DNA of 64,000 bases, taken from positions 1,736,001 to 1,800,000 of the forward strand of contig NZ_CP032702.1 in assembly GCF_007833795.1 (NCBI RefSeq). Direction: 5' to 3'. Shown here piece by piece: positions 1 to 7,053 of this stretch. The position numbers and the translations under genes are program-made. This DNA comes from Candidatus Pantoea soli. Its GTDB lineage: Bacteria; Pseudomonadota; Gammaproteobacteria; Enterobacterales; Enterobacteriaceae. Under the pieces are notes generated by a model. It searched no databases, was not told where the DNA came from, and saw only the letters and a list, made by a program, of their open reading frames with translations. Numbering within the stretch: position 1 is the stretch's first letter; every line of letters begins with the position of its first letter.

Positions 1-175
1 GCTGCGCAGAAAAGTTTTTGCCACTCGTTGGCCCTTATCGATGGTTGTCTGAGGCAGAACATCGTGTGTGTTGGCGATGAAAGTGATCTTAAGCCAAATA
101 CAGCATAATCAAACGGCGGAAAAGAGGGGGAAAACAGGGCGTTATTCTGTCAGCGTCGGCGCAGGTGCTGGTTTT
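1..175. other. Left-edge non-coding stretch
   Basis: No convincing gene is seen here. The bases lie downstream of the benE-type gene on the minus strand. A short plus-strand reading frame (68-262) runs antisense into the end of benE and has no ribosome binding site, so it is treated as a shadow. No clear terminator is visible. Confidence 0.4.
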
Positions 176-1354
176 TTAATCAGCGCGGCGCGGGCTCAGC
201 AGCAGATGCACCAGCAGTCCCCCCGCCAGCCCCCAGAAGGCGGCACCAACGCCGAACAGTGAAACGCCGCTGGCTGTTACAAGAAAGGCCACGATGGCGC
301 TGTCACGCTGCGCCGGCTCGGCCAGCGCGCGCTGCAGGCTGCCGGCCAGCGTCACCAGCAGCGCGAGGCCCGCCAGCGTGGCAATCAGCACCGGCGGCAG
401 GGCGCTGAGCAGCACGGCAACCAGCGCGCCGGTCAGGCCGGTGAGCAGATAGAACAGCCCGGCGATGGCTGAGGCCATCCAGCGGCGGCGCGGATCGGCA
501 TCCACTTCATCGCCCATACAGATAGCGGCGGTAATAGCCGCAATACACACGGAAAAACCGCCAAACGGCGACAGAACCAGCGCGATAAAGCCGGTCCAGC
601 CGGTGAGGGCGGAGACCGGCGGCTGATAGCCGTGGGCCTGCAGCGTGGCGATACCGGGGGCATTCTGCGAGGCCATCGTGACCAGAAAATAGGGCAACAC
701 CACGCCAGGCAGCGCCGTCAGGCTGAAGTGCGGCATAATGAACTGCGGCACGCTAAAGGTCAGCGCGCCGGACGGAAAGTGGATGGCGTGCTGTCCCAGC
801 GCGACCAGCACGCCGGCCAGCAGCGCCATAAGAATGGCATAGCGCGGCAGCCAGCGGCGGCCCGCCAGCCAGACCAGACACATGCTGCCGCACAGCGCGG
901 CGTTGTCCTGTAATCCGCTGAAGGTGGCGGTGCCGAAGCGCAGCAGGATGCCGGCCAGCATGGCGGCCGCCAGCGATTGCGGAATGTGGTGCATCAGACG
1001 GGCGAACAGGCCGGTGATGCCGCTCAGGACAATCAGCAGGTTGGTGGCGACAAACACGCCGACCACCTCATTCAGGCTGAGCCCCTGTACGCTGGTGGCC
1101 AGCAGGGCAGCACCTGGCGTGGACCAGGCCGCAAGGATGGGCATTCTTGTCCAGAGGGAGAGCGCTAACGACGCCAGCCCCATGCCGATGCCCAGCATAG
1201 AGAACCAGCCGCCAATCTGCGCCGGCGTGGCGCCTGCCGCCTGCGCCGCCTGAAAAATCAGGGCCGCGCTGCTGCTGTAGCCAATCAGCACGGCAATAAA
1301 TCCTGAAACCAGCATCGGGAACGAGAAGGCGTGGCGCGCCGCGGCAGTTGTCAT
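176..1354 (-). CDS. benE: BenE-family benzoate/H+ symporter (YdcO-like)
   Basis: A 392-aa inner-membrane protein, hydrophobic almost throughout with about 11-12 predicted membrane segments, matching the usual length of the BenE family. These proteins are proton-coupled aromatic acid permeases; the E. coli relative YdcO has no proven substrate, so benzoate is only a family-level guess. The ATG at 1354 has an AGGA-like sequence about 9 nt upstream. It is divergent from an XRE-cupin regulator gene, the same arrangement as ydcO and ydcN in E. coli, and the two share a short intergenic region with a 20-bp palindrome. No benzoate-degrading genes are nearby, so uptake is not obviously linked to aromatic catabolism. 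Confidence 0.85.
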   Translation of the reverse strand: MTTAAARHAFSFPMLVSGFIAVLIGYSSSAALIFQAAQAAGATPAQIGGWFSMLGIGMGLASLALSLWTRMPILAAWSTPGAALLATSVQGLSLNEVVGVFVATNLLIVLSGITGLFARLMHHIPQSLAAAMLAGILLRFGTATFSGLQDNAALCGSMCLVWLAGRRWLPRYAILMALLAGVLVALGQHAIHFPSGALTFSVPQFIMPHFSLTALPGVVLPYFLVTMASQNAPGIATLQAHGYQPPVSALTGWTGFIALVLSPFGGFSVCIAAITAAICMGDEVDADPRRRWMASAIAGLFYLLTGLTGALVAVLLSALPPVLIATLAGLALLVTLAGSLQRALAEPAQRDSAIVAFLVTASGVSLFGVGAAFWGLAGGLLVHLLLSPRRAD

Positions 1355-1367
1355 CAGTCACATCCTG

Positions 1368-1387
1368 TTGTGCGTTATAACGCACAA
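1368..1387. promoter_or_regulatory. Perfect 20-bp palindrome, likely operator for the divergent regulator
   Basis: TTGTGCGTTATAACGCACAA is a perfect inverted repeat with no spacer, sitting 14 bp upstream of the benE start and 61 bp upstream of the regulator start. Its centre contains TATAA, so a bound protein would probably cover a -10 element. The position suggests it is the operator of the adjacent XRE-cupin protein, controlling benE and perhaps itself. That it is an operator is inference; the palindrome is directly visible. Confidence 0.7.
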
Positions 1388-1448
1388 TATGGCATGACCG
1401 GGCGCTGCGGACAAGTGCTACACTGCGCGCGGGCTTTTGGGAGAGAAC

Positions 1449-1994
1449 ATGGAAAATCTGCATCAACATCTGAGCCAGGCGCTGAAGCAGTTGCGTCAGG
1501 CCAACGGCTGGAGCCTGACGCTGGCGGCAGAGCGCACCCAGGTCAGCAAAGCCATGCTGGGACAAATCGAACGGGGTGAATCGAGCCCGACGGTCGCCAC
1601 GCTGTGGAAGATCGCCACCGGTTTCAATGTGCCGTTCTCCTTTTTTGTGCAGGGTCAGACGCAACCGGCCGGCAGCGGTGCCACCTTCTGTCAGCCAAAC
1701 GCGCAGATGCAGGTGAAACCCCTGCTGCCGTATGACGATCGGCTGCGATTTGATTTGCTGGAAGTGACGCTGGCGGCGGGGGCGCAGAGCGACTCCTCGG
1801 CGCACGAAGCGGGGGTGATCGAGCAGGTGGTGGTGCTGGAGGGCGAGCTGCTGCTGGGTCTTGACGGCACCTGGCGCCGCCTGCCCGCCGGCGAGGCCTG
1901 GCAGTTCGCTGCCGATAAAGCGCACAGTTACCGCAATCCGCTCAGCACGCCGCTGCGTTTTCACAGCCTGATCCACTATCTGCAGCGCCCCTGA
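1449..1994 (+). CDS. sutR: XRE-family regulator with C-terminal cupin (SutR/YdcN-like)
   Basis: A 181-aa protein with an N-terminal helix-turn-helix (about residues 8-64, including QVSKAMLGQIERGESSPT) and a C-terminal cupin sensor domain (about 95-178). E. coli SutR (YdcN) has the same size and architecture and also sits beside the BenE-type gene ydcO. The ATG at 1449 is preferred over an in-frame TTG at 1437 because GGGAGAG lies just upstream. It probably binds the palindrome at 1368-1387 and senses a small metabolite through the cupin. No other gene follows closely on the same strand. Confidence 0.8.
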   Translation: MENLHQHLSQALKQLRQANGWSLTLAAERTQVSKAMLGQIERGESSPTVATLWKIATGFNVPFSFFVQGQTQPAGSGATFCQPNAQMQVKPLLPYDDRLRFDLLEVTLAAGAQSDSSAHEAGVIEQVVVLEGELLLGLDGTWRRLPAGEAWQFAADKAHSYRNPLSTPLRFHSLIHYLQRP

Positions 1995-2154
1995 GCGACG
2001 TGCGGGCCGCTGCTGCGGGCCAGCGCGGCTTACAAATTGATACGGCGGCAAGCTACCCAGCCTGGCGTCAGGTTTATATACTCGCCCTTCATCAGACCTG
2101 CGGCGGGTCCGGCTGTACGCACGTTCCCGCCCCTTTATCCTGAGAGGTTCCTTC

Positions 2155-2709
2155 ATGGCTTTAACGACGCTTGACTCCCGTACCGCGCTGATTGTGGTTG
2201 ATCTGCAACACGGTATTGTGCGCCTGCCGGTGACGCCACTCGCTGCCGAAGCGGTGATTGCGCAAGCTGCGCGGCTGGTCGCGGCCTTTCGCGCCCGCCA
2301 TCTGCCGGTGGTGCTGGTAAACGTGGCGGGTGGGGCACCAGGCCGCACACAGCAGCCGCGCCACGGCGGCGAACTGCCGGCGGACTGGGCCGATCTGGTA
2401 CCGGAGATGACACCACAGCCGGACGATATCTGTGTCACCAAGCAAACCTGGGGCGGGTTCCACCACACCGGCCTGCATGAGCAGCTGCAGCAGCGCGGCG
2501 TCACGCAGGTGGTGGTGTGCGGTATCGCCACCAGTATCGGCGTGGAATCCACCGCGCGTCAGGCGTATGCGCTGGGCTACAACGTGACGCTGGCAACCGA
2601 TGCCATGACCTGCCTGGATGCCGACACTCACCACAACAGCATTGCGCGCATTTTCCCGCGCCTTGGGGAAACCGGCAGCACGGACGACGTGCTGGCGCTG
2701 CTGGGGTAA
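2155..2709 (+). CDS. Isochorismatase-family hydrolase
   Basis: A 184-aa cytoplasmic alpha/beta hydrolase of the isochorismatase-like superfamily. The catalytic Asp is in IVVDLQ near the N-terminus and the Lys is in the CVTKQTWGGF segment. The position that carries the nucleophilic Cys in nicotinamidase-type members is Gly here (GIATSIGVESTAR); isochorismatases such as EntB also have Gly at this place. This argues against an amidase and for an ether or ester hydrolase, but no siderophore or phenazine genes are nearby to name a substrate. Start ATG follows GAGAGGTTCCTTC. It is transcribed alone and ends at a strong palindromic terminator. Confidence 0.8.
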   Translation: MALTTLDSRTALIVVDLQHGIVRLPVTPLAAEAVIAQAARLVAAFRARHLPVVLVNVAGGAPGRTQQPRHGGELPADWADLVPEMTPQPDDICVTKQTWGGFHHTGLHEQLQQRGVTQVVVCGIATSIGVESTARQAYALGYNVTLATDAMTCLDADTHHNSIARIFPRLGETGSTDDVLALLG

Positions 2710-2728
2710 CGGCGCGTGCGGGTATGCT

Positions 2729-2760
2729 GCATAAAACGGGCCTGCGGGCCCGTTTTATGC
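2729..2760 (+). terminator. Strong hairpin after the isochorismatase gene
   Basis: The arms GCATAAAACGGGCC and its complement surround a 3-4 nt loop, giving an almost perfect 14-bp stem ending in GTTTTATGC. The lower part of the stem is A/T-rich, so it resembles a factor-independent terminator working in both directions. Confidence 0.75.
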
Positions 2761-3012
2761 TATTTCCGGCGCGCGACCGCGCGGATTTTCACTCCGCGAG
2801 TGAAAGTGCTGTTGCGATGTCCCCGTTTTTCTGCGCCAGCCGCTTGCGTACTCTCTGCGTGACCCACCCGCCATGCTGCTGCCTGCACCTGATGCGCCCG
2901 CGCTGCCTTATCCGCCGCACCGGAGAGAGGGCAGGCACTGCCGGTGGCGGATTGCCCGGCTGGCGGCTTTGCCGGCCGCGACTCATGCACGTTTAATCAG
3001 GAAGAGACGCAG
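2761..3012. other. Intergenic region with an 8-bp-arm palindrome
   Basis: No gene is supported in this roughly 250-bp gap. It holds an inverted repeat TTTCACTC-CGC-GAGTGAAA at 2787-2805, without a U-tract, which could be an operator or a second hairpin. Small overlapping reading frames on the minus strand lack ribosome binding sites and are not called. The promoter of the following propeller gene must lie here, but no clear -35/-10 pair stands out. Confidence 0.35.
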
Positions 3013-4209
3013 ATGAATACACCGATGACGAAAACCGCGCTTGCACTGACGGCTGCGCTGCTGCTTACCAGCGGCGCCACGCTATCGCTGGCCCGCGCGG
3101 CCAGCCCCTTGCCCGCGCTCAGCCAGCTGGCGCAGGATCGTCCGATTGGCCAGCCCGAGGTGGTGGCAACCTTCAGCGGCGCGATGCCCACTGGCGTCAC
3201 CGTCAGTGAAACCGGCCGCATCTTTGTTAACTTTCCGCGCTGGGGCGATGATGTGCCCTTTACCGTCGCGGAAGTCAAAGGCAACCGGCTGGTGCCTTAC
3301 CCGGATGCGGCGATGAACCGGGCCGATAACGCCCAGCCGCGCACGCATCTGCTGAGCGTGCAAAGTGTGGTGGCCGATGGCCAGGGGCGCGTCTGGCTGC
3401 TGGATACCGCCGCGCCGGGCTTCGCCACGCCGGTGGCTGGTGGCGCGAAACTGGTGGCGGTGAATCTGCGGACGAATCAGGTGGAGAAAACCGTGGTCTT
3501 CCCGCCAGCGGTGATCAAACCCGCCACCTATGTTAACGATGTGCGCTTTGATTTCCGCATCGGCAAAGCCGGGGTTGCGTATGTGACGGACTCGTCGCTC
3601 TCCGGCACCGGCGCGATTATCGTGCTGGATCTGGCCAGCGGAAAAGCGCTGCGCCGCCTGGAAGGCGACCGGTCAACCTCGCCGGAACCCGGCTTTTCGC
3701 CGGTGGTGGAAGGGGAAACCCTGCTGCAGCGCCATGCTGATGGCACGACGGCGCCCTTCGCGGTGGCTTCTGACGGCATAGCCCTTTCGCCGGACGGCAA
3801 AACGCTCTATTACAGCCCGCTGTCAGGACGTCATCTGTATGCTGTGGCAACCGCACTGCTGCGCGATCCGGCCGTTACCGACGCGCAGCTCGCTGCCGCC
3901 GTGCAGGATCTGGGCGAAAAAGGGGCGTCAGATGGTCTGGAGAGTGATGCCAGCGGCACCGTTTACGCCGGGGATTATGAGCGCAATGCCATCCGTAAAC
4001 TGCCACCCGGCGGTAAGTGGACGACGATTGCGCACGGCCCGGCTATTCTGTGGCCGGATACGCTGTCGGTCGGCCCGGATGGCTATCTTTATTTCACTGT
4101 CAATCAGCTCAACCGCCAGCCAGGCTTCCACGGCGGCCGGGATTTACGCCAGAAGCCGTATGCGCTGCTGCGTATACGCATCCATGCCGCACCGGCGCCA
4201 ACGCGCTGA
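3013..4209 (+). CDS. Secreted Yellow/major royal jelly-type beta-propeller protein
   Basis: A 398-aa protein with a typical Sec signal peptide (residues 1 to about 32, ending ARA) followed by a propeller fold of the Yellow/MRJP family, often annotated in bacteria as L-dopachrome tautomerase-related. Family-like features include the GVTVSETGRIFVNFPRWGDD opening and the SDGIALSPDGKTLYYSPL segment. Start ATG 3013 follows GGAAGAG. Function in bacteria is poorly defined; it is probably periplasmic and binds a small ligand. It stands alone and ends at a perfect hairpin shared with the convergent cupin gene. SMP-30/gluconolactonase-like proteins share the fold, but the Yellow signature is more specific. 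Confidence 0.7.
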   Translation: MNTPMTKTALALTAALLLTSGATLSLARAASPLPALSQLAQDRPIGQPEVVATFSGAMPTGVTVSETGRIFVNFPRWGDDVPFTVAEVKGNRLVPYPDAAMNRADNAQPRTHLLSVQSVVADGQGRVWLLDTAAPGFATPVAGGAKLVAVNLRTNQVEKTVVFPPAVIKPATYVNDVRFDFRIGKAGVAYVTDSSLSGTGAIIVLDLASGKALRRLEGDRSTSPEPGFSPVVEGETLLQRHADGTTAPFAVASDGIALSPDGKTLYYSPLSGRHLYAVATALLRDPAVTDAQLAAAVQDLGEKGASDGLESDASGTVYAGDYERNAIRKLPPGGKWTTIAHGPAILWPDTLSVGPDGYLYFTVNQLNRQPGFHGGRDLRQKPYALLRIRIHAAPAPTR

Positions 4210-4219
4210 GCCATCCCCG

Positions 4220-4242
4220 CACAGGGGGCATCGCCCCCTGTG
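4220..4242. terminator. Bidirectional hairpin between convergent genes
   Basis: A perfect 10-bp stem (CACAGGGGGC / GCCCCCTGTG) with a 3-nt loop lies between the convergent propeller and cupin genes. The plus-strand side is followed by TTCTG, so the U-tract is weak. Position and symmetry suggest it ends both transcripts. Confidence 0.6.
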
Positions 4243-4256
4243 TTCTGCTGCCGCGC

Positions 4257-4688
4257 TCACTCTGTCGGACGATTGCGCTGCATAAAGGTGCTGGCGTCGC
4301 CGGCTCCGGCATCCACGAAAACCACATCATCCTCGGCACGCCGGGGCGTATCAATGGTCAGGAAAATCACCGGCTCCTCCAGCAGCACCGGCAGGGCATG
4401 CACCACGTTACGGGCAAAGAACAGCATGTCGCCGGGTGCAAATACTGCTTCGCGCGCCGGATCTTCCATCCAGAAGGTGCCGCGACCGGATAATACATAC
4501 AGATATTCATCGCATCCGCGGTGAAAATGCGGTGGTACACCGCGATAAGCGCGGAACACGCGGCTGCTGGCCGCTGGCCGATCGGTTAAATAGATATCCG
4601 CCAGCAGGGTGTCGGCCGTAGCCGGTAACTGGCTGGCGATCTCCGCCGGGTTAAAACGCGCGGAGGGGCCGCTAAAGGTCGCTGTCAT
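4257..4688 (-). CDS. Cupin-domain protein
   Basis: A 143-aa single-domain cupin. The first cupin motif reads PHFHRGCDEYLYVLSGRG and the second is around APGDMLFFARNVVHALP, so the metal-binding His and Glu pattern is largely intact. Such proteins are small-molecule binding proteins, isomerases or dioxygenases, and no neighbour suggests which. The ATG at 4688 follows AGGAGAACCAGC on the minus strand. It is convergent with the secreted propeller gene and apparently monocistronic. Confidence 0.75.
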   Translation of the reverse strand: MTATFSGPSARFNPAEIASQLPATADTLLADIYLTDRPAASSRVFRAYRGVPPHFHRGCDEYLYVLSGRGTFWMEDPAREAVFAPGDMLFFARNVVHALPVLLEEPVIFLTIDTPRRAEDDVVFVDAGAGDASTFMQRNRPTE

Positions 4689-4877
4689 GTGCTGGTTCTC
4701 CTGTCAGTCAATATCGCGGCAGCGCGGCAGAAGAGCGGCTGCGCTGCGGTCAGAGGCACAGTACTGCGCGGGGGCTGCGGGAAAAAGTCATTACCGAAGA
4801 CAGGAGTTTATCGCGCGGAGAGAAAGCGGGCGCAGGCAGGGACGCCGAGGCGGGCGGCCCGCTGCGTCCCGCAAGGG

Positions 4878-5075
4878 TCAGGAGGCCGCCGCCGGGTGTT
4901 TATGCACCTCTTCACGCACATGTTCATCCGGCGTCTCGGCGGTATCAGCTATCCCGCTGTGCCGGTGGAAGCCACCGGCGGAATCGGCTGCGGGCTTCAG
5001 AGGCATAGACGCTTTCGCTGCGGCACCCAAAGTGATGAAAATAAACAGCACGGCAAAGCTTACCCGTTGTGTCAT
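4878..5075 (-). CDS. Small secreted protein of unknown function, His-containing
   Basis: A 65-aa reading frame whose first roughly 22 residues form a signal peptide (TQRVSFAVLFIFITLGAAAKA). The short mature part is hydrophilic and contains HRHSG and EEVHKHP, suggestive of metal or proton binding. A strong AGAGGA lies 6 nt upstream of the ATG, which is the main reason to call it. I do not recognise the family. The rest of the surrounding 540-bp gap (4689-5226) holds nothing else convincing. Confidence 0.5.
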   Translation of the reverse strand: MTQRVSFAVLFIFITLGAAAKASMPLKPAADSAGGFHRHSGIADTAETPDEHVREEVHKHPAAAS

Positions 5076-5226
5076 GTTGCAATCCTCTCTGCTGATGTCT
5101 CTGCCTGCATACTACGGGCGCAGCGGTAAAGCAGTGTCAGCAGGGTTTGAGGATTGTTTGCCGTTTGCAACGCTTTTGCAGCGCCGCACGCGGCTGCGCC
5201 TGCCGGCAGACGCCCCGGCGCGGCGA

Positions 5227-6996
5227 TCAGCGGCAGGTTTCGTGCAGCTTCCACAGCAGCCAGGCATCCAGCGCGTTATCGTCCATCGGGCGGGCATAAA
5301 AATAGCCCTGCGCCTGATCGCTGCCATATTCCGACAGAATTCGCCCGGTTTCCGCATCTTCCACCCCCTCCGCCAGCACGACGTAATCGAGATCTTTCAG
5401 CATGCGGATAATGCTGCGCGCGATCACGCGTGAGGCGCGTTCGGTGGCGAGATTGCTGACCAGCGAGCGGTCAAGCTTGACCACATCCAGCGGCATACGC
5501 CCCAGATAGCTGATGTTGCTGTAGCCGGTGCCGAAATCATCCAGTGAAATCCCAAAGCCGCGCTGGCGAAGGCGCGCCAGCCCGCTCATGGCCTGCGGGT
5601 TCTCCACAATCCGTTCGGTTTCCAGGCACTCAATGCCCAGCAGCGACGGCGGGAGGCCATGCTGCTGCATTTTTTCATCCAGCACGTCGGCAAAGTCGTC
5701 CCGGGCAAAATCATTCAGGCTGACATTGACCGTAATCGGCAGCTGGATAGGGTGATTACGCAGCCGCACCAGACGCATAATGGCGCGTTCGATCACCCAG
5801 GTGGTCATTTTATGCAGCAGCTCGGTTTTTTCCGCCAGCGGCACAAAGGTGACCGGTGAAAGCTCGCCATACTGCGGATGCCGCCAGCGAATCAGCGCCT
5901 CCAGCCCGACCGGTGCGCCGCTGCGCAGACATATCTTCGGCTGATAGACCAGATAGAGCCCGCCCTCGCTGCACAGTGCGGCGGCGAAATCATGCATCAG
6001 GGTAAAATCGCGCGTATGCTGCACATCTGCCGATTCGCTGTAGGTCATGGCAGGCACGCCGCGGCTGAGCGCTTCATACAGCGCACTGGCAGCGCGCCGC
6101 AAGCGTTCCTCCGGGCTGATACCGCCGGTGATAAAATCGACCTGACCGCCGTGCGGCGTCAGCGAAATCGACAACCCTTCGCTCAGCCCGGCGCTGATGC
6201 CGGCCATCCGTCCGACGGCCCGGTCGGCAGTCAGCGCACTCTCCGGATAGGTCAGCAGGGCGAAGCGCCCGTTGGCTACGCTATACAGGCGCTCATCCGG
6301 CGCGGGTCGCAGCCGCTGCTGCAGCAGCGTGGCCACATCCTTAAACAGCGCCTCGACCGGGCCCATGCCCATGGATCGCGCCAGTTCGCTGGCGCGCGGC
6401 AGCTCAATGCACTCCAGTAAAATCAGGCGGTGCGGGCTGTCAGTTAACTGATGCAGATCGCGGATTAGCCGCTGCCGGTTGGGCAGGCCGGTTACCGCAT
6501 CGATAAAGCCGGCGGCGTGCCATGCGTCAAGAAACGACATCGCCAGGTTGCCCAGCATCTTCAGCGTCGCCAGCTGTTCAGCGCTAAACGGGTGGGGCTC
6601 ACTGTCGGTGACGCACAGCGTGCCGGTGATGACGCCTTCGCGGTTTCTCAGCGGCACGCCCGCATAAAAGCGAATAAAGGGTGCGCCGGTGACAAAGTGA
6701 TGCGCGGCAAAGCGTCCATCAAGCCAGGTATCCGGGATCACCATTTCCGCTGCGCCGTCTACCACGTGGCGGCACAGCGACTCCTCACGCGTGGTCTGCT
6801 TCAGCCCGAAGTTATGCGCAGCGCGGATATACTGGTCGCTGTCATCCAGCACCGAAATAAAGCTGCCCGGAATGCCCAGCACCCGCGAGGCCAGCCGGAC
6901 AAATTTCACCAGTACGTCATCGCGGCACGCATCCGGCTCACGCAGCGCCTGCAGCGCGCAGTAGCGATGAATGTTGTCATCGGGTTCAATCAGCAC
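5227..6996 (-). CDS. GAF - degenerate GGDEF - EAL cyclic-di-GMP phosphodiesterase
   Basis: A 589-aa cytoplasmic signalling protein. An N-terminal GAF domain (about 25-160) is followed by a degenerate GGDEF domain (about 170-320) in which the signature is replaced by ANGRF, and a C-terminal EAL domain (about 340-580). The EAL motif (GLEALIRWRHP, near residue 365), the DDFGTGYS loop (near 485), the AEGVE glutamate and QGYFYARP are all intact, so it should hydrolyse c-di-GMP, with the GGDEF part perhaps acting as a GTP sensor. It starts at GTG 6996 with GGAGG upstream. The adjacent gene encodes a related GAF protein on the same strand, 58 bp upstream. Confidence 0.85.
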   Translation of the reverse strand: MLIEPDDNIHRYCALQALREPDACRDDVLVKFVRLASRVLGIPGSFISVLDDSDQYIRAAHNFGLKQTTREESLCRHVVDGAAEMVIPDTWLDGRFAAHHFVTGAPFIRFYAGVPLRNREGVITGTLCVTDSEPHPFSAEQLATLKMLGNLAMSFLDAWHAAGFIDAVTGLPNRQRLIRDLHQLTDSPHRLILLECIELPRASELARSMGMGPVEALFKDVATLLQQRLRPAPDERLYSVANGRFALLTYPESALTADRAVGRMAGISAGLSEGLSISLTPHGGQVDFITGGISPEERLRRAASALYEALSRGVPAMTYSESADVQHTRDFTLMHDFAAALCSEGGLYLVYQPKICLRSGAPVGLEALIRWRHPQYGELSPVTFVPLAEKTELLHKMTTWVIERAIMRLVRLRNHPIQLPITVNVSLNDFARDDFADVLDEKMQQHGLPPSLLGIECLETERIVENPQAMSGLARLRQRGFGISLDDFGTGYSNISYLGRMPLDVVKLDRSLVSNLATERASRVIARSIIRMLKDLDYVVLAEGVEDAETGRILSEYGSDQAQGYFYARPMDDNALDAWLLWKLHETCR

Positions 6997-7053
6997 AGGA
7001 CCTCCGTATCTGACAAAGTCGTGGCAGTAATAAAAGCGTGTGCATTATCAGCT

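Noticed and set aside
2760..2990. Overlapping minus-strand frames of 65-76 codons in the gap before the Yellow-type gene
   Set aside because: No ribosome binding site and basic, low-complexity products; more likely non-coding GC-rich DNA.
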